A model generated the notes under the pieces. It did no database searches. It saw nothing but the letters and a program-made list of their open reading frames with translations, and was not told where the DNA came from. Source: Daphnia carinata (taxonomy: Eukaryota > Arthropoda > Branchiopoda > Diplostraca > Daphniidae). From it: a DNA stretch of 64,000 nt. Location of the stretch: the NCBI RefSeq assembly GCF_022539665.2, contig NC_081336.1:3038001-3102000 (forward strand). The letters run 5' to 3'. Positions within the stretch are counted from its first letter, which is position 1; every line of letters begins with the position of its first letter. Positions 10,012 to 21,568 of the stretch are shown here, piece by piece. Both the position numbers and the translations under genes were made by a program.

Positions 10012-11749
10012 CTATTTGGCAAGAGGTAAAATTCCAAGAGAATCGTTTTGGCATTTCATTTCATCGACCCACCAAAGCTTAATGTCTTTGTAAATTTTAG
10101 GTTTCAAGCTGAAATCGTGAGCCATTCGGCACAAGTCACACCAGCCGCTCTTGGGTGAGAGAACCGCTTGATAAACTTTCTTCCATTCAAAGTATCTCGA
10201 ATAGAATTCCGGATTTCTGTCGAGAAACAAAAGATACTCTGCCAAAGCTCCAACAGACGGGAAATCCAGAGCGTTAATGAACGAGTTGAGTGGAGCCAAA
10301 GTCTCGTAATCGGCGCCGCCCAAAACGATCGGCACTGTGTCGTAATCCAGCACGTTGTAAAACTCCGCCGTGATGTAATCGGCGCACCAGAATTCCTCAA
10401 ACGCCAGGTAAAATTTGTACTCTAAACGTAGCGTATCATATCGACTTTGAAAGCAATCGAAATTGCATGATAAGTTGCCACAAGGGCCGTAAACGTCAAC
10501 TGGAACAAGTTGACCCAGTTGGCGGACATATTCTTCACGATGGATGGACGTCTCGCATGTTTTGGGATACCAGGCTACCAGTTTATTTTTGGAACCTATT
10601 CGGGATACGGCACGTGCCCTGGCGGAGGGTCTCTTCATTAATTGGAGGATCGTAGACAATTTCTTCTTTTTCTTTTCAGCTAGAGATCGTTGGGTCAACA
10701 AATAAGGTAATTTTTTAATGGCGCCAAAGGATTCTCGGAAAACAATATCCGAATCCTGACGGTATGTCATAGTCCAGTTGAAATAATCGAATCGGATGCG
10801 ATGATCGTTGGTTAACGCTTCAATTAAACTTTCAGATTCTATACTGGCGTGACGGGCGACGAAAACGAACCGTTGATGGGGTTGGCGATATTCGGGCAGA
10901 GTGTTGTTGGGTGATGTTTCATTATTGGCGAAAAAGAGAACGACGTGGCTGAAATTTAATAATGATCGATCCGGCGTAAAGATGCATGAAGTGACTGGAC
11001 ACAAACCGTCGATTAGTGGCTGATTGCCCATGTTAGAGTCCCACTCGTTCCAGTACAAAATGATTTTCAACTTGTTGGCTTCCTCCTGTGGATCGGGATA
11101 ATCTTCCTCGGGTACGTCCTAAATTCAATAAAGTTGTATTACAATATCTGATATTTTATTTTTTGGTCTTAGATTTATTTTTCCATTGTAATGATGGGAT
11201 TTCGCTTCAAAACTATTGAATTAATATCCGTTCGTGCGTTCAACAAGTGTATGACGGTAAGCTTACAACCCTCATTTTTCTTGAGTAGAATTGAATAGTT
11301 TCTTTAATTACGCCAAACATAACCAGTATTTCTAAGGCTTAACAGAAACATGTTTATCTTAAGCAACAGAAAATGAACTTCGAAAACATCCAATGTATAC
11401 CTATATACTTGCGTGTATAAGTATCCATTGTTGCTGTCATTTTACGTTGCTCAGAAAAAAATAAAAAGAATAGATAAAATGTAACGTAATTTTTTTCGTA
11501 AGATGTAGCTTTATAGACTTATACTTGCTCGTCAGATTTAAGGAAGATGTCCATTATTGACGATGCTGAAGCAAAAGGATCGAACGAACTGCTTCCATCG
11601 GTAGAATTTTGGTTTCTTGCACTGTTTAGAGAAGACTGCGTCGTGTAGAAAACACCTCCAATGACCAACAAGAATAGAGCAATCTTGAATATTCGCCATT
11701 GAACTAACAAACGTACACTAGCAAACACTTTACTGATTGATAAACGCAT
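10012..11749 (-). CDS. Alpha-1,3-fucosyltransferase-like (GT10), copy 2, altered motif
   Basis: Two minus-strand exons, 11749-11525 and 11118-10012, encode about 443 residues. The N-terminal exon gives a short cytosolic part and one transmembrane helix at about residues 22-40. The second exon holds the stem and the GT10 domain (FNWTMTYRQDSD, then FYLAFEEFWCADYITAEF and VPIVLGGADY, ending in WCDLC). It is clearly related to the neighbouring copy. However, the conserved FENS has become FEEF and the TEK triplet has become TAE, so the Glu and Lys that bind GDP-fucose in the family are missing. A Lys-rich insertion (about residues 210-240) separates the two halves. It may be a glycosyltransferase of changed specificity or an inactive paralogue. 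The reading frame is intact. Confidence 0.85.
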
Positions 11750-12207
11750 AATTTTCTTTTGTTATCACACCTAAACTATGAATTACGGAAATAATGTTTT
11801 TGCCGGTAAGAAATAAGTTACTATGCACTGTTAAGTCTCGCCGTACACTGTTGTTCTCCCTATCAAGTTTGGAGGCTTGGAGGCAATAATGGAACGTCAG
11901 CACTCACTGTCTTTTTGACGTGGAAAATTCAACGTTCATTGCCTTGCGGATATTCTTCGACTGGCTGATGATTACCTTTTGAAAAACGAAAGGTTGCCCC
12001 GCAGCATAAGTTTTCATGTATTGGATACTCTACGTCATACTTGAATGCAGCTGTACAAGGTAAATTGAATGAATAGCGAAGCCTTATAGTTGACTAAATT
12101 TACCCTATTTTTGTTTTTATCTTAAGCAGTAAAATAAATTGTAAAGAAACTAGCTCATTCCATAGATTCTTCGTAGTCAACCAATCAAGTACATAACACA
12201 AATTGTT
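11750..12207. other. Intergenic spacer between two glycosyltransferase genes
   Basis: Holds the presumed promoter of the upstream-facing fucosyltransferase-like gene and the 3' flank of the galactosyltransferase-like gene. No coding exon or obvious repeat was seen. Confidence 0.4.
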
Positions 12208-13453
12208 TTAGAGAAAAAAATTTTCCTGGGCTGCCGTTACGGGACAATTGTCGGCAATCAGCATGGAGAGTACCATCTTGCTAGACACACTGAAGCCGGC
12301 CGATTCGAAAAACGTTTTATTTTTTTGCAGTAGGGCGGCCACTGAATCCCACGTCATCAAAACTCCTTCCTGAGCTTCAACTACTGTCCGAACTACTTGT
12401 TGTAAAGACTGTAAGGTAATACTACCACCATTTTCTTTCAAATGGGCAAACGAACGCCTTGACAACAGAGTGTCAAGAGGTGGTAAAAAGACGTCCCTTT
12501 CTTCGTTTAAACGGACATCCAGGCACTGATTATTCCCAGGGTCCAAAAGTCCTTTTCTCTCGAAATTACAGAGACGGCCCAGACTGGCGTCAAGAGCGAC
12601 TTCAAACGGCTCTGTCTCAGGATTGCCACTACCCTCGACGAGTTTAAAGATCAGCATATCGATCAGGTGATGGCCGTGGACCAAATGAAACATTTTGTTT
12701 GATGATGTCGTTTGAAGTGCTATTCGATCGTTGCTTTTAACGACGAAAAAATTGGTCCATCTTGGTTCATTCAGCGGTTTCAATGTCAGCACAGCATCTA
12801 TATCGAGGAAGAGGCCACCACCTCTAAACAGTGATATAGCCCGAACGTAATCGGATAATTGAATGTCTTGTTGACCATTGTTTTGCCATTGCTCTTCCAT
12901 GTACCAAGTTTCTAATGTCGTATCGTTAAAATATTCGTCTTCTTTGTAGAAAATCACTTCCACATTGGGGTAGTGTTGCAGAACCGTCAGCCATGGCGAT
13001 GGATTGCTACCGTTGTTGTTTACTAACTTCTGTTGCTGTTCATCATCTAATTCTCTACGAGACATGAAGAGTTGAACTTGACGATTGGGGTTGTTTTTTG
13101 CTGCAGATTCGACAGCGCAGCATTGGCGTGCGGTGAGTTCACCGTAACCTGTGGTCTCGTGCATGTAAATTCGTTGACTGTCGATCGCTCTCAGTTCAGT
13201 AATTCGCCATTCAGAAATGCGTGCTGATCTTTTGGTTACCTCTTGTGAGTGAATACCTTCTTTAAAGTGTTCAGAATTGAATCGAATTCCATGAAGACGG
13301 TCTTGAGCGATGAGCCAGATGTGACACGCGAAGATTATTGCGACTAAGAACAACGTGAAGGCGACTAAGAAATTGTAGAGTCTCTGGAAAATGGTAGTCA
13401 ATGTTCAATGTTACTGATAGAGAATATCGTTTTCTTTTAACTTCACTCACCAT
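12208..13453 (-). CDS. Lactosylceramide 4-alpha-galactosyltransferase-like protein
   Basis: The main exon (13383-12208) is preceded by a tiny coding exon (13453-13451) consisting of the ATG alone, joined across a 67-bp intron, giving about 392 residues. The product starts with a short basic segment and a transmembrane helix (about residues 5-28), then a lumenal domain of the Gb3 synthase/A4GALT type. It contains an ELTARQCCAVES region, a DYVRAISLFRGGG region and the metal-binding DXD motif in FLDIDAVL, the expected signature of these sugar transferases. The Golgi is the expected site. The far C-terminus is divergent: the usual His-rich end of A4GALT was not seen, so the acceptor is unknown. 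Without the splice the frame would lack an upstream ATG, which supports the model. Confidence 0.8.
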
Positions 13454-13467
13454 TTTGAATTTTCCAT
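13451..13467 (-). promoter_or_regulatory. Five-codon upstream ORF closed by splicing
   Basis: On the first exon of the galactosyltransferase-like gene an ATG at 13467 opens a five-codon frame. Its stop TGA is created only after splicing (TG from exon 1, A from exon 2) and overlaps the main ATG as ATGA. This arrangement could make translation depend on re-initiation or leaky scanning. Its presence in the mature transcript depends on the unmapped transcription start. Confidence 0.45.
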
Positions 13468-14382
13468 AAGTGTCTGTTCCTATCCCCTAGCCGTTTAAGA
13501 ATGCTGTTGCCCTGACCCGAAATGTTGCAACGTGTAAGCAACGCTCGTGCGTTAAGACTTAAAAATAGAGAAGGTAAAGGGTGCCAACCAATGGCAGCGC
13601 ATTAGGATGGAAGTAAACTCCTCCCGGGGGTAGGATGGTTCGTAAACGAAAACGTTCTGTTTGCACTTTCTTTATCTTAGTATGTTAACTTTTAAAACCA
13701 ACTGGAATGTAGTTCGCCCTATTTTCGCTGTTTGGTCAAATAGCACAGGTAATGTTGTGAAATCCTGGATAAATTCTCGAGTTACGGAAGATCGGGAATA
13801 TATTCGTGCAGTCAACTCGTAAGCCCCGAGACTATTGGACTTCCATTGCGTTTCGTTAACGTTATTCCACAGTAAGTACAGCATAATTAATTATCTTGAA
13901 TAGTATTGATTTATTCCTTTTCTGCGGTATATACGAAGTCCAGTAGTTTTAGTAAGGAACACGGAACTTGGTTATGTAACAGCCCTGGTGTCTGTAAGAA
14001 TGAGAAGTTTAGGAAAAGTCCGCGGGAGATAAGCCACTAGATGAAAGAAATTGCCAAACACCAATCGAGAATGCACTGAAACGACAACCTGCAAAAAACG
14101 TTTCATGGCTTCACTTTTAATCACATACTGTAAATGAAATGAACAGAACAAGATATTAATGAATTTAAATAAACCTTACAAATTGTTTATGGTAAAAGAT
14201 GCATGAGATCAAGAAATTAAATCCTCGTCCTGAACATTATTGAGTAACAGACTCAAATGTATTCACACAAAATATGAAATAAACCAATGCACACTGAGAT
14301 TTACCTGTCAGGAGCTGAAATAAAAATGCAATTTTCATAGAGTAATGGAGTCTGAAGTTGAAATGAGATTGTCAAAAGAAGG
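13468..14382. other. Intergenic region with an unassigned open frame
   Basis: An open frame of 70 codons at 13884-13672 (-) starts with ATG but matches no family I recognise. It may be a relic of a neighbouring glycosyltransferase or chance. The rest is AT-rich and includes the 3' flank of DPY30. No RNA gene or repeat was seen. Confidence 0.35.
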
Positions 14383-14835
14383 TCAAGCACACGCCGAGGG
14401 TAGGGCTTGACTGGCTGTTTCGGAATTCTGGGTTGCTCGAGTTTTTGCTTCTTTAAGCAAATAATTTGCAATAAACTCTAAAGGATCAGCTGGTCTAAAT
14501 ATGAATACAAAAAATATTATATTTGTAGTGAATCTCAATTTTTAGAAACCTTGTTTTATCTAATGATGAGTTGACATGTACTTCTGAAAACTGGTGATCA
14601 TAAATAGGTTTAAAACAGTTTACTAACCTTTCCTTGGCTACTGCAGACATCGCTCGTAAGACAACGGGAACTACTGCCTGGTCCAGATACTGCAAACGAA
14701 AAGATTTGTAACGCAATCCATTTCAACCACCATTGTTTACAATGATCATACCTGTCTAGTTGGCATTGTTTGATGGTCCACTCGTGCTTTTTTTGCTTGG
14801 GTAGCTTCAGCAGTGTCTTTATCAGAAGTCGGCAT
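14383..14835 (-). CDS. Dpy30: DPY30 homologue (COMPASS/MLL subunit)
   Basis: Three minus-strand exons, 14835-14752, 14689-14628 and 14494-14383, give about 85 residues. The N-terminal third is Thr/Ala/Lys-rich. The core reads MPTRQYLDQAVVPVVLRAMS, AVAKERPADPLEFIANYLLK, the Dpy-30 dimerisation motif that docks on the Ash2 subunit of histone H3K4 methyltransferase complexes. Length and motif position match the family (human about 99 residues). An Ala/Ser/Thr-rich tail ends the protein. It is divergently arranged with the Nova gene, starts about 456 bp apart, so the two may share a promoter. A possible non-coding 5' exon with a donor at about 15135 is visible upstream. The short first intron (62 bp) is typical of this genome. 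Confidence 0.93.
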
Positions 14836-15291
14836 GGTTTTAGTTTAAACTTTTTAAAAATACGTTTACAGAATCAATTTTTTAGTCAATACTGAAACCA
14901 ATGAACAAATTGGACATGCCAAATAAACGGACGCTTTTAATTACCCGCGTTCCGCCTAGGTTTGTTGCCGAAAACAGCTGAGACTCTTTCTGGTCCCACG
15001 GTGCAACGATCTTTTTGATTCCAATCATAAAAAACTGAAAATTATAGAACATTAAAAACTTTTTAAATTTTAAACATTTTAAAACACACAAAAACAGAAA
15101 TTTTATTAGCTAGTAAACTATTTCTGAAAAATACCTTGCGAACACAGCGTTGAAGTTTCCGTCCCCGTGAGTAGAGGAAAAAAAAAAGGAAAAATCTTCC
15201 AGCTGATCAGGCCGTTCTCAGCTGCAAGTGATGGGAGCTCTGTTAAGTTTTTCTCCTCGTATGTTGCCGGGTGGTAATAGTTCTTGAAAAT
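14836..15291. promoter_or_regulatory. Divergent promoter region between DPY30 and Nova
   Basis: The 456 bp between the two start codons must hold both 5' UTRs and both promoters. On the minus strand a likely 5' UTR exon ends at about 15135 (CGCAAG|GTATTT). No TATA box is obvious. Shared regulation is inferred from spacing only. Confidence 0.45.
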
Positions 15292-17556
15292 ATGGCCTCG
15301 ACAGAATCGGACACGCGGACATCGCGAGAGGATTTAATTCGGAGCCCAAAATTCGACGATGATGATACGCCCGAGCACACGGAGAGGAAAAGGCCCCTCG
15401 ATGGAGACACTGATCTCAGTGATAGGAAAAAATCTCATTTTACCGGAGGTGAATTCCTGGTTTTTTCCTTATTATTTATCGAAGCCGACGTTCGTCTTCC
15501 TCATCTTCTTCCCTCCTTTTGTTATTTCATACAAGTGTCGTTGCTTGTTACCTTCATATTTGTTATTTTCATACTGATTTATTAGTGAAAGCACACGAGT
15601 TCATTGGACTCAAGGTCATTTATTGGGGTTCATTAATAAGTGATTGATTGGCCAGCTGTAGCTTTAGTGTGATTTAATAGTGTGTTCCTGGATTAGCAGA
15701 TATACATAATTCTTATTTGGCGTTTGGTGTTCATCCCTTTGGTTGTTGACCTGTTCGTAACATGCTTCATGCTGGTTTTTTATTTCCAGATGGGAGCATT
15801 TATCTGAAAGTCTTAGTACCAAGTGTGGCAGCTGGAGCAATAATTGGCAAAGGAGGTGAGACTATAGCTCAAGTCCAAAAGGAAGTCAATGCCAGAATAA
15901 AAATGTCAAAAGCTAATGACTTCTATCCAGGTAACTTTTTTATAATTTTACCTTCCGATTAAACTGTAGGTTTTACTGTACATTTTTCACAGGTACAACA
16001 GAGAGAGTCTGTTTGATTAAGGGAACTACCGAGAGTGTTATGTCCATGCTTACATTCATATGTGAGAAAATAAGAGACAAACCAGACCCCAATGCCAAGC
16101 CAGCTATGGACTTTGACAGCAAGACTCCAGCTGAGAGAGATAAACAGGTCAAAATTCTAGTACCCAACAGTACAGCAGGTAAGAATAGCTAATGCTTTTA
16201 ATCACATTTCATATTTAATAACTTATATTCCTTTGTTTGACAGGAATGATAATTGGAAAGGGAGGCAGTTTCATCAAACAAATTAAGGAGGAAAGTGGAG
16301 CCTATATCCAAATTTCTCAGAAGGCCAAAGATCAGGCTTTGCAAGAAAGGTGCATCACCGTCATAGGTGATTCAGACTGTAACAGGAAGGCATGCTGCAT
16401 GATTCTATCAAAAATTGCGGAAGATCCACAAAGCGGGTCTTGTCTCAACGTCAGTTATGCTGAAGTGACAGGGCCTGTGGCCAACTTCAACCCCACCGGG
16501 TCGCCTTACGCTCACAATGGAGGTGGTGGAGTCGGAGGAAATGGTGTTGTTGGAGGCAACGGCAACTCGGGCGGATATTCGCCCGTCCACAATGGCAACA
16601 ATGGGGCCTCACCTTACTTAAACAATATGAGCGTGAACCTCAACATTGGCGTTGGCCTTTCACAACCGAATCCGGCCATGCTTAGCCAGTTGATGGATCA
16701 TCTGCGTTCATCCCTGCGCAGTGCCGGCTATCCCGAGCAGAGCTTGTCTGAAGTGGGTCAGGCCATCAACACGTTGGCGAGTTATGGCATGATCGGCATG
16801 AACTTCAGTACGCACGGCAGTTCTGCCGTAGATAGCGTTGCCAATGTGGCCGGCAGCTGGATAAATCACAACGTCTCGGCATCGGACGGAGGCCACGGTG
16901 TCCCGTCTAGCTCACCGGGTCCGTTTGGTCCCATCGGCTCGTCACCTCATCGCTACAACGAATCGTCTTTCGACCCCTTCCGTGGACGCGGCAGCTACCA
17001 AACACCCCTGCCTTTGAATAACAACTCGTTTGGATTGGGCTCGCCCCATTCGCCCGTTGCTCAGGATCGTACCAGCGACTCGATCAATACGTCACCACGT
17101 GGCTCCGAAAACTCCAGGTATAAGCGTCTACATTAAAGAATTATTGGCAAGTTTTCCATTTTAAATCCAGGAAATGTTTTTTAAAATTTATTTAAAAGGG
17201 CGGAGTTGCAAGTGGGTGAGCACATAGTGGGAGCCATTCTAGGTCCGGGCGGTAAATCGTTGCTGGAAATACAACATTTCAGCGGCGCCAACATTCAGAT
17301 ATCCAAGAAGGGGATCTATGCGCCGGGCACGCGCAACCGCTGGGTGACCATCAGCGGTACACCCAACGCCATCAGCACCGCACAATACCTCATCGAGCAG
17401 CGGATCAGCGAGGAAGAGGCCAAGCGGGCTCGTCACCATAGCAGCACGGCTATTCTAAATCCGTCATCGTCCAATAGCTCTACCACCGCCGCCGTTCAAT
17501 CCATCGTTCCAATCATCCCTCCACCGAGCGCCCTCCATTCGGCCCTGCCTATTTAG
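15292..17556 (+). CDS. ps: Nova/pasilla KH-domain splicing regulator
   Basis: Five exons, 15292-15448, 15790-15930, 15993-16178, 16244-17117 and 17199-17556, give about 571 residues. The N-terminus has a basic RKRPL stretch like the Nova nuclear localisation signal. Three KH domains follow: KH1 with [11 protein letters not shown]2 with IIGKGGSFI (split by the intron before exon 4) and, after a long Gly/Asn/Ser-rich linker, KH3 with ILGPGGKSL and a [10 protein letters not shown] loop. This order and the KH2-KH3 spacer define Nova1/2 and Drosophila pasilla, nuclear proteins that bind YCAY clusters to control alternative exons. A stop shortly after exon 4 (about 17136), if its intron were retained, would remove KH3. 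It runs convergently towards UBXN1. Confidence 0.95.
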
Positions 17557-18431
17557 GTGACCATTGATGAACGTGTGAGCACCCTCGACTTAAACTTGAC
17601 ACATCTATCCCCACTCCCTCTCATTTTTTCCCCTCTTTTTTTTTTGCAAAAACAACTTCATCATTAAAGTAGTAGAGATTTTTATTTCTTCACCTTTCCC
17701 CTCTTCCCTATCCCATTGATCTTGACTTGTTTCAATTGAGTCTAGATTTATCAGGAAGGAAAAAGTGGTTGTGCGCTGCTCAGGCTCATGCTGCCGTGAG
17801 CGGGAGGAGAGGGGTTTACGTCCTGACGATTTCTTCCAATGTACAGAGGGAAAAAAGACAAAAAAGAGGTTAACTAAAAAAAAAATTACTGTAGGAAACA
17901 AAAAGGAAGTAGACCTGGTTTAGTCACGTGGTGTGGATTTTTGTCGACACTTCGATTTCTTTTCTTTTCTCTTCCCACAGCTTGCTTTTTTTTTTGATCG
18001 AAGGAAGGCAAAGAGGGGGAGAGAAGTGGGACATTTTGTCAGACGAAACCTGTCAAGGTGCCTTGGACTGTTTGACTTAGCATTATTGTAATAACGAGCC
18101 TAGCCAGGTAAAACAAAAACCGCTATAACCTTAAGGGATCGGCGGGTGATACACGATTTGATAGTAGAAAAAAAAATAATAAAATAAAACAATCATTCGA
18201 ATTTGACGAGGAAACAGGTGTAGGTTATTCTTTCAAATCGTGCAAACACCAAACTTCAAAAGAAAAAATTAAGTAATCACGTGACTCTTACAATCTTATG
18301 TGTAATTATTTCTGAAAACCGCCTCTTTCTCCCCCAACACACTCTTTCACTCGCTCGACTTTGTTATCAGATACAAATACAAATTAAATCTCAAGATGAG
18401 ATATTAAATTGAGTACTTATTATTTAGATCT
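17557..18431. other. Convergent 3' UTR region
   Basis: Nova and UBXN1 point at each other here. The region is T/A-rich, and an AATAAAATAAAAC stretch near 18177 is a plausible poly(A) signal for the Nova transcript. No further gene is seen. Confidence 0.5.
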
Positions 18432-19597
18432 TTATGCTTTTGATACCATTAAAACAGCACTAGGTACTAATCCTAGAACGTCAAGCGGTTTTTCGTATTC
18501 TTCTTCGGTAAAAACTTTCCTAGGGAAATTAGTCTGAATCCGAAATGGTTCCGGAACTCCAGCAACTAAATCAGTTCTATTCATTTGAATGAAGAGACGA
18601 ACTGATGCCAGTTGCTCCTTAGCACCAAAGGTTTGTGTCATTGTCGAGCCATTTGGTAGCCTAATCAGTATACCGGTGATAAATTATTCATATCAACTTG
18701 CAAGAATCATTAATTAAATACTAACCTTATCTGGATTCTAGTCTCTTTGTAGTCTTTAGGTTGACTGGGTGTAGTTGGTACTGACGGCTGAACTGGAGGA
18801 GCGGCTACAGGCGTGCTAGCTAGATTACCAGCTTTTTGTTTTCGTGCCAATTTATCTTGTTCGATTTGATCTTTGACTCTTTGTCTGGCTTTTTTCTCTT
18901 CTTCTTTTTCGCGCCTACGTTCCTCGGCCATTTTCCTGATTTCATCTTCCTCTAATTTCTTTTTGATGTTCCCAAGCTCTTTGCCTGTCTGTATCCTTCT
19001 CTTTTCCATTTCCAGTTGTTCAGCTTTTTCTTTCTCTTCTCTTTCCTTGCGCTTATGCTTCATCAACTCCTCTACCTTTCTAAGTTGCTCCTTTTTTTCC
19101 TCTTCAGTAAGAGGCTTCTTCTCATCAGTTGATTCAGAAAATTGACTGTGACCAGTTTTGGCAGCGTGAAATTCTACTTCCGAACTTGAAGAGAATAACC
19201 TGTTGCATCTTCAATTTAGGTAAAAGGTTGATTAGATAGATTGTTTATGAATTAATTTCTTTTACTATGGTACCCCAAGCCTGACTTACTCATCACATTT
19301 AATAGACTTGGCAGTCGTAGCTGTCTCTGTCCTTGATGCTTCAGTCTCACTAGCAGCACATTCTTCTGTTTTTTGTTGAGAATTGTCAAGTTGCTGACTG
19401 TATTTCTCACTATTTACAATTAACCAATCCATTGCTGCTTCAATGTTTTGGTCTCCTGTTTCCTGAATGGCCTTTTCACTGTTTGAATTCCAAATGGTAA
19501 TTGAAGGTTTAATTTGAAGAAGAACATATATTTTCAATACTCACGCCAACTGCTTCGAAAATCCCATTTCTAACAATGACTCAAGATTGGAAGACAT
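18432..19597 (-). CDS. UBXN1: UBX domain-containing protein 1 (UBXN1/SAKS1)
   Basis: Four minus-strand exons, 19597-19545, 19478-19290, 19199-18726 and 18660-18432, sum to 314 residues. Order of parts: an N-terminal UBA domain (LLEMGFSK, then TGDQNIEAAMDWLI), a Glu/Thr/Ser-rich linker, a conserved EVEFHAAKTGH segment found in UBXN1, a long charged coiled coil of Glu/Lys/Arg (about residues 100-190), a Pro-rich spacer, and a C-terminal UBX domain starting at IQIRLPNGS. UBXN1 binds ubiquitin through UBA and the p97/VCP ATPase through UBX, acting in protein quality control. Length is close to the human protein (about 300). Confidence 0.95.
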
Positions 19598-20123
19598 TTT
19601 CAACTTCAGCTCGGTTCAGAATAACAAATGAAATGATCTGGACGGAAGGAGCAGAAGAGGTCTCTCGTACTTGTCTGATAGGCCTAATCGTTTTGATGGG
19701 GCTGCCAGCAAATTATTTGTCTAAATTCAAGAACCAAATGTAACCTTGTGGTTTTTTATATTTTTGAAACAAGTGCTGAAATGCTTCTGAAAACGACACA
19801 GAATCTTTGTAATACAGTTTCCTAAATTAGTGTTCTTTTTCATAATGAATTACCGGAAGGCTTAACAGTTTGTCTATTTTGTTCGCTAGAGGCAGGATAG
19901 TCGGACGCAACAATTGGGTTCCGGCTTTCCAGTTGTTTCATTGGACTGTTTCTTCGTAACGTCATTTTTTTTTTTTTTGCAGACTTCTCGGTTATCGGAT
20001 TAAAGCGCTTTTGAAGTACACCTTAACTCGTCTTTTTATAGTCAAAAGCTTAAACAAAAGGATTTGTATATCAGTCAATAGTGATTATTTCTCGGTTAAA
20101 TAATTACTAGTCAATCTAGAAAA
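19598..20123. other. Divergent promoter region, UBXN1 and YKT6
   Basis: About 525 bp between two divergent start codons. It holds a short poly(T) run near 19969 and no coding exon. Presumed to contain both promoters and 5' UTRs. Confidence 0.45.
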
Positions 20124-20912
20124 ATGGTAAGGCTCTATTCTTTAGCGGTTTTGCATCGAAGTGAACAAGGGTCACCTCAACTGCTTAAAGCTGCTTACGA
20201 TCTATCAAGTTTTGGATTCTTCCAACGAGGAAGCGTTCAAGAATTTATGGCTTTTACAGCTAAGATTTTGACTGAGAGGACAAATGCAGCTTCTAGACAA
20301 TCGGTGAAACAAGGAGGTATGTATGCAGAAGATCATTGTGCTGTTCTAGTTATAAAATAATTCTACAATTACCTTGATTACAGAATACATGTGTCACATT
20401 TATGTCAGAGGTGATGGGCTCTGTTGTGTATTGACAGCAGATCATGAATATCCACAGAGAGTGGCTCATACGTTGTTAACCAAAGTAGGAAACACTATGC
20501 AACTTTTTTAAATTGAGTATGTAGCCATGTTCTTCACAACACCAGGTGCTTGATGATTTTGCTTCACGAGTAGAAGCTTCCCTTTGGTCTGAAGGGAATG
20601 CTGCTTGTGCAGCATACCCTGGATTGGATGCTTCCTTGGCAAAGTACCAAAATCCCCGAGAAGCTGATGCCCTAACAAAAGTTCAAGAGGAACTGGATGA
20701 GACCAAGATTATTTTGGTAACAAATTTCTAAAGTCAATGTTGTCTGTTTCCTTAACACATTTTATTATTTACAGCATAACACAATTGAGGCAGTGCTGCA
20801 AAGAGGTGAGAAGCTAGATGATTTAGTGTCAAAATCCCAAGGACTCAGCGATGCATCAAAAATGTTTTACAAAACAGCTAGAAAAACAAATTCATGTTGC
20901 AATTTTGGGTAA
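20124..20912 (+). CDS. Ykt6: v-SNARE YKT6
   Basis: Four exons, 20124-20316, 20384-20484, 20546-20716 and 20775-20912, give 200 residues (human 198). The N-terminal longin domain starts [14 protein letters not shown] and includes [10 protein letters not shown] and [12 protein letters not shown]. The C-terminal SNARE motif carries the zero-layer Arg in [15 protein letters not shown]. The protein has no membrane helix and is expected to be held on Golgi and other membranes by lipids on two adjacent C-terminal Cys. These are present (NSCC), but the last four residues are CNFG rather than a standard CaaX ending such as CAIM. YKT6 acts in ER-Golgi, intra-Golgi and autophagosome fusion. Confidence 0.95.
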
Positions 20913-21568
20913 TCGTTAAATTGTTTATAAAAAATGAGATTACATTTTGGGTCTGGCACTGTAACGTTCTTTTAAAGACGGCAAAGATTCACATTCCCGA
21001 ATGATTGAAAGACACGGTACGGTTATGAATTCATTTTTAAATTTTGAATGGTGCCCAATAATTGTCAACTTTCCCTGTCACTCTTGTTTTCGTTTCCACA
21101 ACTGCACCCATTCATTTAGTTTCTCATAAATGTATCGTACTGTGAATGATTCTGTGTCTAATGTTATTAGGTATTCGCTGATTTTGCATGGATTTATGTT
21201 TGTATGATCTTGGTTTTCAATACTTGTTACATCTGTGTCGCGATTCCATCGATGTAAAAGAAATAAACTCTTCTTAACCATTTATCGTGTATTACATTGG
21301 ATGAAGATTTGAGGCAATGTAAGGATCACAGGCTCTAGTTGCCGAAATGCTTATCATTGTGACATCTCGTAAGCAGTTGCTGAAACCGATTTTTGAGGCA
21401 ACAGATGTTAAAGCAAACAGAAGGTGTGACGCTAGGGTGGTGATGTTCCCGTCTGCTTCATAGCCGCACTATTGTTGTGTTTTACCGATCATTGACAAGT
21501 GGAATGAACTGCTCTTTAGTTCATTTGTAAAATAAAAAAAATTGGTCGTTTAGTGAATTGAATGCAAA
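20913..21568. other. YKT6 3' UTR and GLG1 upstream region
   Basis: AT-rich, no recognisable coding exon. A 67-codon open frame at 21281-21078 (-) has no domain. An ATG at 21562 lies just before the GLG1 start but is out of frame with it. Confidence 0.4.
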
